A stretch of 64,000 bases of DNA from an uncultured bacterium (GTDB taxonomy: Bacteria; Hydrogenedentota; Hydrogenedentia; Hydrogenedentales; Hydrogenedentaceae): the NCBI GenBank assembly GCA_937124615.1, contig CAKZKR010000064.1, positions 1 to 64,000 of the forward strand. Reading direction: 5' to 3'. The stretch's first letter is position 1; every line of letters begins with the position of its first letter. The notes under the pieces were generated by a model, which was not told the origin of the DNA, ran no database searches, and was given only the letters and a program-made list of their open reading frames with translations. This document shows positions 8,090-16,956 of the stretch, piece by piece. Both the position numbers and the translations under genes were made by a program.

Positions 8090-9064
8090 TTATAAAGTCA
8101 CAGGTTGTTTTACTTTTGCGGAATGTAAACAAGCACTAACAATCTCTACTGCTTTTAATGCATCATACATAGACACTCTTGGTTCTTGGCCATTATTTAT
8201 CCAGTTTATAAAATCCTCCCATTCCCTTTGGTAAGGACTTTTCAACACAGGACTTTCAGGAACAATTGTTCCAGTAACATCTTTCTTCTCCCTTAATTGT
8301 AGTTCCAATGGACTTTCCATGTTATCGTAATACATTAGACCATCACTACCACATACTTCGACTTTAACACGGAATCCCGATGGATGTGCCCATGTCCCTA
8401 TAACCAAAGCCAGAACTCCATTTTTCATTCGAACTGTTACTTGAGAATAATCCAGTGGAGCACATTTCCTTTCTATTAGATTTTGGCAAAATACAGTTTT
8501 CACTTCACCAAAAACATATCTTAACCAGTCGATATCATGTATCATACAATCAAATGTAACGCCTCCACTCATTGAAAAATCACGGAACCAACTCTTCTTC
8601 CCTTGTGGAGGCATACCACCACGGTACATTTTGATAAATCCCACCTCTCCAATTTTACCGGATTTAATCAGTTCATGAATAGCCTCAAACTCATGGAAAT
8701 AACGGACAACATGTCCTACAAAAATCTTCACATTTGTTTTTTCTGCTTTTTGAATAATTTTTTTACATTCCTCGACAGTTCTGCAGAAAGGCTTTTCACA
8801 AAAAATATATTTTCTTTTTTTTACAGACATATCAAGCATAGGGAAATGCAAAGGGGTCGGTGTTGTAATTGCTACAATATCCACATTTTTATTAGATACA
8901 ACATCTTCCCAATTCTTAACAAACTTTGCTTTAAATTCTTTTGCTAATGATTTACCGTTTTTAATATTAACATCAGAACACAAGATCACTTTGAGCCCGC
9001 TTTTCTCAGCCATTTCCGCATGCAACCGACCCATTGTCCCACAACCAAGAATTCCTACATTCAT
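8090..9064 (-). CDS. Gfo/Idh/MocA-family NAD(P)-dependent oxidoreductase
   Basis: The start at 9064 is chosen because MNVGILGCGTMGRLHAEMA begins directly with the Rossmann loop and a GAGGAG site lies 7 bases before; a longer frame upstream only runs through the tRNA gene. The 324-residue product has CEKPFCRT (EKP motif) and FDCMIHDIDWLRYVFGE (catalytic His region). It is clearly a paralogue of the following gene but with the standard GCGTMG nucleotide loop. Pairs of such enzymes often work on successive or related sugar oxidations. The substrate is unknown, though nearby rhamnose and fucose genes make a deoxy-sugar plausible. Confidence 0.88.
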   Translation of the reverse strand: MNVGILGCGTMGRLHAEMAEKSGLKVILCSDVNIKNGKSLAKEFKAKFVKNWEDVVSNKNVDIVAITTPTPLHFPMLDMSVKKRKYIFCEKPFCRTVEECKKIIQKAEKTNVKIFVGHVVRYFHEFEAIHELIKSGKIGEVGFIKMYRGGMPPQGKKSWFRDFSMSGGVTFDCMIHDIDWLRYVFGEVKTVFCQNLIERKCAPLDYSQVTVRMKNGVLALVIGTWAHPSGFRVKVEVCGSDGLMYYDNMESPLELQLREKKDVTGTIVPESPVLKSPYQREWEDFINWINNGQEPRVSMYDALKAVEIVSACLHSAKVKQPVTL

Positions 9065-9090
9065 AATATTTCTCCTCAATGTTAAAAAAA

Positions 9091-9174
9091 TGGCGGAGGG
9101 TGGGGGACTCGAACCCCCAAGCCCGAAGGCGCCGGTTTTCAAGACCGGTGGATTACCAATTATCCTAACCCTCC
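9091..9174 (-). tRNA. tRNA-Ser (anticodon UGA)
   Basis: Read on the minus strand, the 84-base sequence folds as a class II tRNA. The acceptor stem pairs GGAGGGT with ACCCTCC, followed by G and an encoded CCA. The anticodon stem CCGGT/ACCGG holds the loop CTTGAAA, giving anticodon TGA for UCA serine codons. The variable arm has a GCC-TTCG-GGC hairpin, as expected for serine, and the T arm reads GGGGGTTCGAGTCCCCC. A run of seven T follows the CCA at once, which may help end transcription before the oxidoreductase gene 27 bases downstream. Confidence 0.95.
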
Positions 9175-9242
9175 ACTTATATATATTATATTTATGTAAT
9201 ATATAAACAATAAATATTTCAACACAAAAGATAAGGTTTTAA

Positions 9243-9539
9243 TTATATAAAAGGTTTTAGTAATTCATCAAAAAGGAATTGCAAATCCTCTTCTTTAATA
9301 TTGCTATACCAGATACCTTCAGGGTAGACCAAAATATTAGGGCCTTGTTCACATTTCCCCATACAACCTAATTTAGAAACGCGAATGTATTCTTTTAGGT
9401 TTCTTTCACGAACAATCTGTTTCAGTTTAGCCACAATTTCTTCACTTTTTTTTGCACCACAACAAGGTTTTGATGGGTCTTCTTTTTTATTTATACATAC
9501 GAAGATTATTTTTCTATAGGGTACAGGTTGCTTTAGCAT
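9243..9539 (-). CDS. Thioredoxin-like [2Fe-2S] ferredoxin
   Basis: The 98-residue protein has a thioredoxin-like ferredoxin fold of the kind found free or fused to NuoE and HoxE. Likely cluster ligands are the first Cys in IIFVCINKK, the CC pair in PSKPCCGAKK, and SKLGCMGKCEQGPNILVYPE, where CxxxC and the EQGPN motif are characteristic. The protein would carry electrons in the cytoplasm; its partner is not in the window. It is co-oriented with the tRNA-Ser gene and divergent from the alcohol dehydrogenase. Confidence 0.85.
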   Translation of the reverse strand: MLKQPVPYRKIIFVCINKKEDPSKPCCGAKKSEEIVAKLKQIVRERNLKEYIRVSKLGCMGKCEQGPNILVYPEGIWYSNIKEEDLQFLFDELLKPFI

Positions 9540-9624
9540 ACTCTATTCCTTACTTTTCATAATATATTATAATACAAATACAATACTATTGAAAAGTGTT
9601 TGTAAGTAACAGGGGATAAGAAAT

Positions 9625-10626
9625 ATGAAAGCAATGGTCTTAAGAAAACAAGGACTCATAGATATTTTTCCATTAAATATGGAAGAATGGGAAATCCCTG
9701 AACCGTCAGAAGAAGAATTGTTAGTTCGTGTAAGTTGTTGTGCCATTTGTCGAACAGATTTACACATTATAGAAGGTGAATTACCTCCCAAAAGGTTACC
9801 TATAATACCTGGACATCAAATAGTAGGTGTTGTAGAAAAGGTAGGAGGAAAATGTAAGAAATTTAACAAAGGTGATAAGGTTGGAATTGCATGGTTAAGA
9901 AAAACTTGTGAGAATTGTTTGTTCTGTAATACAGGTAAAGAAAATTTATGTGAAAACAGTATCTATACAGGTTACCATGAAAATGGTGGATATGCAGAGT
10001 ATACGCTTATCGATGAAGAATATGCTTATATGCTTCCTAAAAATATAGACGAGGTTAGGGTAGCACCTTTGCTTTGTGCTGGTATAATCGGTTATCGAGC
10101 GTGGAAAAAAACTGAAATAATAAAGGGGCAAGTAGTTGCTCTTTATGGATTTGGTGCCTCTGCTCATATTATTTTACAGATTGCAAAAGCAAAGGAAACC
10201 TATGTATATGTGGTCAGTCAAAACGAAAGACACCAACAATTAGCAAAAGAATTAGGTGCTGATTGGGTCGGTAATACTCCATCAAAAATGCCTGAATTAC
10301 CAGATGCATCCATTATATTTGCACCTAATGGAAGTCTGATTCCTCCTGCATTGCAATATTTGAAGAAAGGAGGAAAACTTATTTTAGCAGGTATTTATAT
10401 GTCAGATACTCCACCTCTTGAATATGAAAAACATCTATTTTATGAAAAGCAAATTCTTTCTGTATCTGCAAATACAAGAAGTGATGGGCAAGAGTTATTT
10501 AAAGAAATTAATAACATGCAAGTTAATATACATGTAAATAAAGCGTCATTAAAAGATACAAATCATCTATTACAAAAATTAAAAAAGGGAGTGTTTATTG
10601 GAAGTGGTGTAGTTGTAATTGATTAA
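9625..10626 (+). CDS. Zinc-dependent alcohol dehydrogenase family protein
   Basis: This 333-residue medium-chain dehydrogenase has the catalytic zinc ligands Cys42 (ICRTD) and His64 (PGHQIVG) and a structural zinc lobe with Cys95, Cys98, Cys101 and Cys109 in the usual spacing. The GYRAW and YGFGASAH region is the nucleotide-binding fold; the loop reads GFGASA, close to GxGxxG. It resembles the AdhP/AdhA branch acting on short alcohols or aldehydes with NAD. An AGGGGA site lies before the start. The rhamnulokinase follows 62 bases later, so lactaldehyde or propanediol from rhamnose breakdown is a possible substrate. That link is inference. Confidence 0.87.
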   Translation: MKAMVLRKQGLIDIFPLNMEEWEIPEPSEEELLVRVSCCAICRTDLHIIEGELPPKRLPIIPGHQIVGVVEKVGGKCKKFNKGDKVGIAWLRKTCENCLFCNTGKENLCENSIYTGYHENGGYAEYTLIDEEYAYMLPKNIDEVRVAPLLCAGIIGYRAWKKTEIIKGQVVALYGFGASAHIILQIAKAKETYVYVVSQNERHQQLAKELGADWVGNTPSKMPELPDASIIFAPNGSLIPPALQYLKKGGKLILAGIYMSDTPPLEYEKHLFYEKQILSVSANTRSDGQELFKEINNMQVNIHVNKASLKDTNHLLQKLKKGVFIGSGVVVID

Positions 10627-10688
10627 AATTATGAATAAAATAAAAATATAATAACTTGCATTTATAAAATATAAACAAGGATAGAAAA

Positions 10689-12158
10689 ATGAGTAAGAAA
10701 ATATACCAATTTTTAGCATTTGATTTAGGTGCCGAAAGTGGAAGAGCCGTTTTAGGAACATTAAAAGACCATAAGATAGAATTACAGGTAGTCCATCGAT
10801 TCCGAACTGAAGGTCTAATCATGTTAGGAGTTCGTCAATGGGATTTGGCACGAATTTATGAAGAAATGTGTTTCGCACTACGAAAATGTGCAAAAGAATA
10901 CACTTCTGACTTAGATGGTATTGGCGTAGATACCTGGGGAGTTGACTTCGGATTAATAGCAGAAAACGGTCATATAATAGCAAATCCTGTCCACTATAGA
11001 GATAAAAGAACACAAAATATGATGGAATATGCCTTTTCTATTGTAGACAAGGAAGATATATATAAAATTACGGGGATACAATTTTTACCCTTCAACACAC
11101 TTTTTCAAATATTAAGTATGATAAAAACAAAATCACCTTTTCTAAAAATAGCCGATTCTTTACTCTTAATGGGAGATTTATTCGGTTATTTATTAAGCGG
11201 TGTTCGTTCTTGTGAATACACAAATGCCTCTACTACACAAATGTTAGATGCGAAACAAAGAAATTGGAGTAAAGAATTAATAAAGAAGTTTGAAATTCCC
11301 GAAAGTATATTAGAAGAAATTGTCCAACCGGGAACAATATTAGGAGGTTTATTACCGGAAATAGCACATTATACAGGGATTTCACCAGAAACACCCGTTA
11401 TTGCTCCTGCTACACATGATACAGCATGTGCCGTCTCTGCAATTCCTATTACAGACACCACAGAGCCTTGGGCATATCTTTCCAGTGGGACATGGTCATT
11501 GTTAGGAACCGAACTTAATGAGCCAAATATTACAACTGAAGGTATGGAAGCAGGGTTTACAAATGAAGGAGGTGTTGGAAACAAAATTCGATATTTGAAA
11601 AATATTTTTGGTTTATGGCTCGTTCAGGAGTGTAAAAGAATATGGGAAAGAGAAGGCCTTCAACTCTCATATGAACAATTGACAAAAGAAGCAGAAGAAG
11701 CAGAACCTTTTAAGGCTCTTATCCCGGTAAATGAACCCAGGCTATTAGCTCCCGATAATATGCCAAAAGTTATTCAAACAATATGTGAAGAATTAGGATT
11801 TAAAATTCCAAAAACTAAGGGAGAAATTGTACGATGTGCCCTTGAGAGTTTAGCATTAAACTACCGGCAAACAATTAAGTCTCTGAATAAATTGTTAAAT
11901 TGTAAAATAAAAAAACTTCATATTGTAGGTGGAGGTGTTCAGAATAAATTGCTTTGCCAGATGACTTCTGATGCTTGTAACATTCCTGTAATTGCAGGTC
12001 CCATTGAAGCAACGGTATTGGGAAATATTGGTGTTCAAGCATTAGCAGTAGGTGCCATAAAAAAACCTCAGGAGATACGAGAGGTTATTGCAAATTCGTT
12101 TATACTCGACAATTATAAGCCGATTAACCCATCTCCCTGGGATAAATGGGACTTATAA
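10689..12158 (+). CDS. rhaB: Rhamnulokinase (FGGY sugar kinase)
   Basis: RhaB phosphorylates L-rhamnulose at O-1 in rhamnose catabolism. The 489-residue length is typical. Motifs seen are FLAFDLGAESGRAVLG (phosphate 1), GIGVDTWGVDFGLI, PVHYRDKRT, ATHDTACAVSAIP, YLSSGTWSLLG and the FGGY-type signature LHIVGGGVQNKLLCQM near residue 415. The AESGR loop and the SSGTWSL stretch favour rhamnulokinase over xylulose or glycerol kinases. RhaA and RhaD are not adjacent, so the pathway is scattered or partly elsewhere. The GH78 rhamnosidase at 47358-50150 could supply the sugar. Confidence 0.88.
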   Translation: MSKKIYQFLAFDLGAESGRAVLGTLKDHKIELQVVHRFRTEGLIMLGVRQWDLARIYEEMCFALRKCAKEYTSDLDGIGVDTWGVDFGLIAENGHIIANPVHYRDKRTQNMMEYAFSIVDKEDIYKITGIQFLPFNTLFQILSMIKTKSPFLKIADSLLLMGDLFGYLLSGVRSCEYTNASTTQMLDAKQRNWSKELIKKFEIPESILEEIVQPGTILGGLLPEIAHYTGISPETPVIAPATHDTACAVSAIPITDTTEPWAYLSSGTWSLLGTELNEPNITTEGMEAGFTNEGGVGNKIRYLKNIFGLWLVQECKRIWEREGLQLSYEQLTKEAEEAEPFKALIPVNEPRLLAPDNMPKVIQTICEELGFKIPKTKGEIVRCALESLALNYRQTIKSLNKLLNCKIKKLHIVGGGVQNKLLCQMTSDACNIPVIAGPIEATVLGNIGVQALAVGAIKKPQEIREVIANSFILDNYKPINPSPWDKWDL

Positions 12159-12168
12159 ACAATAAGAG

Positions 12169-13791
12169 ATGCAATATCAAAAATATAAAATACTATTTAT
12201 AATTATAAGTGGGGTATTCTGTTTTTCATGCTCTTCTTATAAAACAGTAAATACAGATGAATTATTCGTAGGAAATGGGGCAGAGGTACAAGATTTGGAC
12301 CCTGCTACCGTTTCTGGCGTAACAGAACACCGTATTTTAAGTGCTCTTTTTGAAGGTTTAACCTCCCTTGACCCAGAGACATTAGAACCAATACCAGCAG
12401 TGGCTGAAAGATGGGAAGTTTCAGATGATAAAAGATTCTACACATTTTTTATTAGAAGAAATGCATATTGGTCAAATGGCGAACCTGTTACAGCCAAAGA
12501 CTTTATTAATTCTTGGGAAAGAATATTATCTCCTAAATTATCATCTGAATATTCATATCTACTTTTCTGTATTAAAAATGCAAAGGATTTTTTTGAAGGA
12601 CGAATAGAGAATTTTTCTGATGTTGGGGCAATAGCAATAGATGAACACACTTTGAGAGTAGAATTAGAATACCCCACCGCATATTTTCTAAAAATGCAAG
12701 TACACAACATTTGGTATCCTATTCATAGAAAAACGATAGAAAAATATGGGAGGTTTGATGAAAGAAATAACCCATGGACACATACAGGGAATCATGTAAG
12801 CAATGGACCTTATCAGTTAGAAGAATGGATACCCAACAAAATAATAAGAGTAAGAAAAAACCCCTATTATTGGAATAAAGACAGTGTTGCTATTGAAAAT
12901 ATTTCCTTTTATCCTATAGATAATCAAATGACGGAGGAACGACTTTTCCGAATAGGTTATTTAGATTTGACAAATACAATTCCATTAAGAAAATTAGAAT
13001 ATTACAAAATTAAACAACCGCAATCTCTTGTCCTACATCCATATATCGGTGTATATTACTATCGCATAAATGTCAAAAATCCAATATTTAGTAATCCTTC
13101 GATAAGGAAATCTCTTGCTTATTCTATAGATCGAAAACAAATTGTAGAATACATTTTGAAAGGTGGAGAACAGCCTGCATTATATTATGTTCCAAATGGG
13201 ATAGGGAAATATAAGTCGCCACAAAAGATTATCTATGACCCTGTATATGCAAAACAATTACTTAACGAAGCAGGTTATATTGACGGGAAAAACTTTCCAA
13301 CAATAGAGATTTTATTTAACACTTCCGAAGCACATAAACTTATTGCGGAGGCCATTCAAAGAATGTGGAAAAAACACCTTAATATTGATGTAAAATTACT
13401 GAACCAGGATTGGAAAGTTTATCTCTCTTCTATGAATCAATTGGATTATCAGATTGCCCGTTCTGCATGGATAGCAGACTTCCTTGACCCAATAAATTTT
13501 CTTGAGTGCTTTTTAAGTTACAGCGGAAATAATAGAACGGGTTGGGAAAACAAACAATATGATAAACTTGTAGAACAAGCCTATAGGGAATCTAATGAAG
13601 ATAAGAGAAATGAACTGCTATTTCAAGCAGAAGAAATTCTATTAGAAGAATTACCTATTATCCCGATATATTTCTATACATGGAAGATTTTGGTTTCATC
13701 AAGAGTAGAAAATTTTTATCCTAATGTTCTGGGTTATATTCGATGGCAAGAATTAAAATTAAAGGAGATAACTGAGAATAGCGTTCAATGA
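12169..13791 (+). CDS. oppA: Peptide-type ABC transporter substrate-binding lipoprotein
   Basis: The 540-residue protein starts with a lipoprotein signal peptide (hydrophobic core, then FCFSC; acyl Cys near residue 21). It belongs to the SBP_bac_5 family: GNGAEVQDLDPATVSGVTEH, LFEGLTSLDPETLEPIPAVA, TFFIRRNAYWSNGEPVTA and KDFINSWERIL are near-standard OppA segments. It should bind oligopeptides, or possibly glycosides, in the periplasm and deliver them to the two permeases that follow. Its stop overlaps the next start by 4 bases. It begins 10 bases after rhaB, so a link to sugar breakdown is possible. Confidence 0.9.
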   Translation: MQYQKYKILFIIISGVFCFSCSSYKTVNTDELFVGNGAEVQDLDPATVSGVTEHRILSALFEGLTSLDPETLEPIPAVAERWEVSDDKRFYTFFIRRNAYWSNGEPVTAKDFINSWERILSPKLSSEYSYLLFCIKNAKDFFEGRIENFSDVGAIAIDEHTLRVELEYPTAYFLKMQVHNIWYPIHRKTIEKYGRFDERNNPWTHTGNHVSNGPYQLEEWIPNKIIRVRKNPYYWNKDSVAIENISFYPIDNQMTEERLFRIGYLDLTNTIPLRKLEYYKIKQPQSLVLHPYIGVYYYRINVKNPIFSNPSIRKSLAYSIDRKQIVEYILKGGEQPALYYVPNGIGKYKSPQKIIYDPVYAKQLLNEAGYIDGKNFPTIEILFNTSEAHKLIAEAIQRMWKKHLNIDVKLLNQDWKVYLSSMNQLDYQIARSAWIADFLDPINFLECFLSYSGNNRTGWENKQYDKLVEQAYRESNEDKRNELLFQAEEILLEELPIIPIYFYTWKILVSSRVENFYPNVLGYIRWQELKLKEITENSVQ

Positions 13792-14705
13792 AAAAATATA
13801 TTATTAGAAAATTGTTCCTATTTATACCTATTTTATTAGCAATAATTACATTAACTTTCTTCATGGTCCGTTTAGCCCCGGGAGGACCATTTGATAGGGA
13901 CAAAAATGTTCCTGAAGAAGTACAACGAAATTTGGAAGAATACTATCATCTCGATGAATCTTTATTAAAACAATATTTCCGTTATTTATACGGGGTAATT
14001 CAATTCGACTTTGGACCATCTTTTCGAAAACCGAGTTATACAATTAGAGAATGGATATTTATGAGGATTCCTATATCATTTGAATTAGGAATTTACAGTT
14101 TAATTTTTGCTCTTTTTGTTGGTTGCACTTGCGGAGTTGTATCTGCATTTTATCAAAATACATGGATAGATACATGTTTGACTTCTTTTGCTGTTCTGGG
14201 AATATGTATTCCTTCATTCGTAATTGGTCCCATATTAGTTCTTGTATTTGCATTACATTGGGAAATCTTACCTGTAGCCGGATGGGACTTTCCCCAACAA
14301 AAAATTTTACCCTCTATATCATTAGGTTTCATATATTCTGCATACATTACTCGAATTATACGTTCAAGCATAATTGAGGTATTAAAAAAAGATTATATTA
14401 GAACTGCTATATCAAAAGGGGCTTCTGTAAGAAGGGTAATCTTAATTCATACATTAAAAGGGGCCTTACAACCTCTGGTAACATTTTTAGGTCCTGCTAC
14501 AGCAGGTCTTCTTACAGGCTCTTTTATAGTCGAGACTATCTTTCAGATTCCGGGTTTAGGCAGAGAATTTGTAGAGGCAACTTTTAATCGGGATTATACA
14601 ATGATAATAGGCATAGTCTTTGTCTATGCCTTATTAATTCTTTTATTAAATTTAATTGTAGACATTATTCAGGGTTATCTTGACCCAAGAATTTCATACG
14701 AATAA
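13788..14705 (+). CDS. oppB: Peptide-type ABC transporter permease, OppB-like
   Basis: The 305-residue inner-membrane protein has about six membrane segments. The first one is followed by the family sequence FFMVRLAPGGPFDRD, and the C-terminal part has the EAA loop with DYIRTAISKGASVRRV near residues 197-212, which contacts the ATPase. TGSFIVETIFQIPGLG is also typical. It forms the channel with the OppC-like partner. The start overlaps oppA by 4 bases (ATGA). Confidence 0.92.
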   Translation: MKKYIIRKLFLFIPILLAIITLTFFMVRLAPGGPFDRDKNVPEEVQRNLEEYYHLDESLLKQYFRYLYGVIQFDFGPSFRKPSYTIREWIFMRIPISFELGIYSLIFALFVGCTCGVVSAFYQNTWIDTCLTSFAVLGICIPSFVIGPILVLVFALHWEILPVAGWDFPQQKILPSISLGFIYSAYITRIIRSSIIEVLKKDYIRTAISKGASVRRVILIHTLKGALQPLVTFLGPATAGLLTGSFIVETIFQIPGLGREFVEATFNRDYTMIIGIVFVYALLILLLNLIVDIIQGYLDPRISYE

Positions 14706-14707
14706 AT

Positions 14708-15553
14708 ATGAGAACGAATATATCGGTCAAATTTCATCATATATTACCAGAATTGGATAAGAAAGGGAAATGGGCTTTATTTCTCCTTCTTTTTATTATC
14801 CTATCATCTTTTATTGTTCCTGTATTCCTGAATGTAACCTATGATGAGCAAAATCTGGAATTAGGTGCAGTAAAACCATCTTCAAAACATTGGTTTGGAA
14901 CAGATTTATTAGGAAGAGATTTATTTATAAGAACTCTCTATGGTATAAAAATATCTTTCTGGGTAGGATTATGTGCAACAGCAGTAGCCTTGCTAATTGG
15001 CGTTAGTTACGGGTCCATTTCAGGTTATATTGGTGGTTGGGTTGATACATGGATGATGTATATAGTAGATATTCTTTATACAATGCCCTTTACTATGTTT
15101 GTAATTATTTTGATGACATTCTTTGGTAGGAATTTCTACCTGCTTTTCATAGCAATTGGAGCGGTTGAATGGCTTACGATGGCTCGGATTGTTCGGGGAA
15201 AAGTTTTATCTATAAAACAGCAGGAATATATTTATTCTGCAAAAGCACTTGGGTTTTCAAATACACATATTTTATTTAGACATATTATTCCCAACCTTCT
15301 AAATATCGTTGTTGTTTATACAACATTAACAATTCCACAAGTAATCCTTTTAGAGGCATTTTTGAGTTTTCTTGGTTTAGGCGTACAACCTCCTATGTGT
15401 TCCCTGGGTGTTCTAATTCGTGAAGGTGTGGAAGTAATGGAAGAATATCCCTGGTTAATAATTTTTCCCGGGGCAATTTTTGTTTTAACCCTTCTTTTAC
15501 TTAATGTTTTGGGGGACAGTTTTCAGGAAATAAGTAATGAGAAGATAGGATAA
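14708..15553 (+). CDS. oppC: Peptide-type ABC transporter permease, OppC-like
   Basis: The 281-residue partner permease has the OppC N-terminal segment, then the signature KHWFGTDLLGRDLFIRTLYG, five to six membrane segments, and the EAA loop QEYIYSAKALGFSNTHILFRH. LEAFLSFLGLGVQPP is also typical. It begins 2 bases after oppB. The operon then stops: no OppD or OppF ATPase gene follows, so ATP hydrolysis must come from subunits encoded elsewhere. Confidence 0.92.
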   Translation: MRTNISVKFHHILPELDKKGKWALFLLLFIILSSFIVPVFLNVTYDEQNLELGAVKPSSKHWFGTDLLGRDLFIRTLYGIKISFWVGLCATAVALLIGVSYGSISGYIGGWVDTWMMYIVDILYTMPFTMFVIILMTFFGRNFYLLFIAIGAVEWLTMARIVRGKVLSIKQQEYIYSAKALGFSNTHILFRHIIPNLLNIVVVYTTLTIPQVILLEAFLSFLGLGVQPPMCSLGVLIREGVEVMEEYPWLIIFPGAIFVLTLLLLNVLGDSFQEISNEKIG

Positions 15554-15582
15554 TTCTTCCTTCAAAATATAGGATTCTTTGT

Positions 15583-15588
15583 TATAAT
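15583..15588 (+). promoter_or_regulatory. Candidate -10 element before the unknown gene at 15618
   Basis: TATAAT in the gap after oppC, 29 bases before the likely ATG at 15618. No good -35 hexamer is visible at 16-18 bases upstream. It would separate the following three-gene unit from the transporter operon. Confidence 0.3.
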
Positions 15589-15617
15589 TATGTATAGTAA
15601 ATACAAGTTTATTGACA

Positions 15618-16229
15618 ATGGTTAATAATGTCTTGAATATACATATAATTAACAATCCATTAACATTTTATAGATTAGACCCTGGAGAACCGGGTATTGC
15701 ACCTCCAACTCCTGCTTCACATAGTGCTTTTACTGTTTTTTCACAAGAAGCACGAAATAGACAAAGATTGAAAGCAGAGGCGTTAATGGAAGGAAAAGAA
15801 GTGATATTTTTAAATACAGAGTACAAATTAAGAAAAAATGGGTCGTTTCTTACAATGGTTGGAGGAACCACAACCATTGTAACACGAGAAAAGGAAATAG
15901 ATAAAAAAAAGGATTCAAACACTTCTACGAAAGAAGATAATAAAATAAATTCGCTCTCAGATAAAGAAGGTAATACATTAGATATTAAAGAAAACTTATT
16001 AAAAATAGAACGAAAGAAACTAAAATTAAAATTGAAAACTGCAGAGGAAAACGAGAAAAAAATTATTGAAAAACGCTTGCAAGAAATTGAAATCGAATTA
16101 AAAAAAATTGAAAGATTAAAACAGAGAGAGGATAAGGAACAAGGTAATTCTTTATATACAAATGCTTTACAAGGTTTAATAAACTCATTAGATAACCCTG
16201 CTGGACTTATATTAGATTTAATGATTTAA
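15618..16229 (+). CDS. Unknown cytoplasmic protein with a charged coiled coil
   Basis: I do not recognise this family. ATG 15618 is preferred over the in-frame TTG at 15612; no clear ribosome site precedes either. The about 203-residue product has a Pro-rich stretch (DPGEPGIAPPTPASHS) at residues 18-35, a small beta-like part, and a Lys/Glu-rich helical stretch at about 110-180 that should form a coiled coil. No signal peptide or membrane segment is seen. It heads a run with the unknown gene at 16241 and the RNA methyltransferase at 16957, all closely spaced, so a role with RNA is possible but unsupported. Confidence 0.6.
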   Translation: MVNNVLNIHIINNPLTFYRLDPGEPGIAPPTPASHSAFTVFSQEARNRQRLKAEALMEGKEVIFLNTEYKLRKNGSFLTMVGGTTTIVTREKEIDKKKDSNTSTKEDNKINSLSDKEGNTLDIKENLLKIERKKLKLKLKTAEENEKKIIEKRLQEIEIELKKIERLKQREDKEQGNSLYTNALQGLINSLDNPAGLILDLMI

Positions 16230-16240
16230 TTTTATGAATT

Positions 16241-16954
16241 ATGTATCAATCATGTGTAGACAAAATAAAAGCAGAAATTATTACATCTCAACTTAAAATC
16301 TCTTGGTCTGTAATAACAGGAAACCTTGAATCAATTATTACTTTACCTGAAAATTTTGAGTGGGTTGGTAAAAGTAGTATTAACATATGTTTTCAGAAAC
16401 AAAATAATGAAAAGATTCCATTTGAGATTTCCGATTTGGACTTTTCTGAATATTATGATGAAAAATCCTTTGGTATATTACAGACAGTATATTTGAATCA
16501 AAACCGTTTAAAGATTCTGTATTATGGTCTTAAAGAAATCCCTGTTATCTTTATTAAATTTGATTTGCTGATAAATATAAAACTACCTGAATATGTAAAC
16601 TTCATTCCATTTTGTTTTAACATAAATAAAAAAATTAATAGCTTTGAAATAAAACAGATAGAAACTAATGATAAAGAACTATCATATATTATAACGGATA
16701 CAGGAAATGGTCTACTGTTTTATGTAGAAAGAGGAGGCAATATTAAAAAGGTGTTTACAAATAATAATGAAATTCAAAATATTTATATCGAGTATAGTAA
16801 AAATGAATATTTTAATTCTAAATCGAATATTAAATTACCTAAAATGTACATCTGTCCTTTTAACATAGCACTTCAAAATGATGTTAAGACATTACATTAT
16901 AAGATAATAGACGCACATAGTAAATATGAAAAATGGGCTATTGAAAAAATATAA
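16241..16954 (+). CDS. Unknown protein
   Basis: This 237-residue protein matches no family I know. It has no signal peptide, membrane segment, Cys cluster or nucleotide-binding motif. The pattern is beta-rich with many Asn, Ile and Lys codons, in line with the local AT bias. It starts 11 bases after the preceding unknown gene and ends 2 bases before the RNA methyltransferase, so all three are probably on one transcript. Confidence 0.6.
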   Translation: MYQSCVDKIKAEIITSQLKISWSVITGNLESIITLPENFEWVGKSSINICFQKQNNEKIPFEISDLDFSEYYDEKSFGILQTVYLNQNRLKILYYGLKEIPVIFIKFDLLINIKLPEYVNFIPFCFNINKKINSFEIKQIETNDKELSYIITDTGNGLLFYVERGGNIKKVFTNNNEIQNIYIEYSKNEYFNSKSNIKLPKMYICPFNIALQNDVKTLHYKIIDAHSKYEKWAIEKI

Positions 16955-16956
16955 AA

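Noticed and set aside
9065-9142. Longer N terminus for the second Gfo/Idh gene
   Set aside because: It runs through the tRNA-Ser gene and has no family match; the ATG at 9064 has a GAGGAG site and starts directly with the nucleotide-binding fold.
9091-9174. Selenocysteine tRNA instead of tRNA-Ser
   Set aside because: The anticodon is TGA, not TCA, and the acceptor stem has the normal seven pairs.
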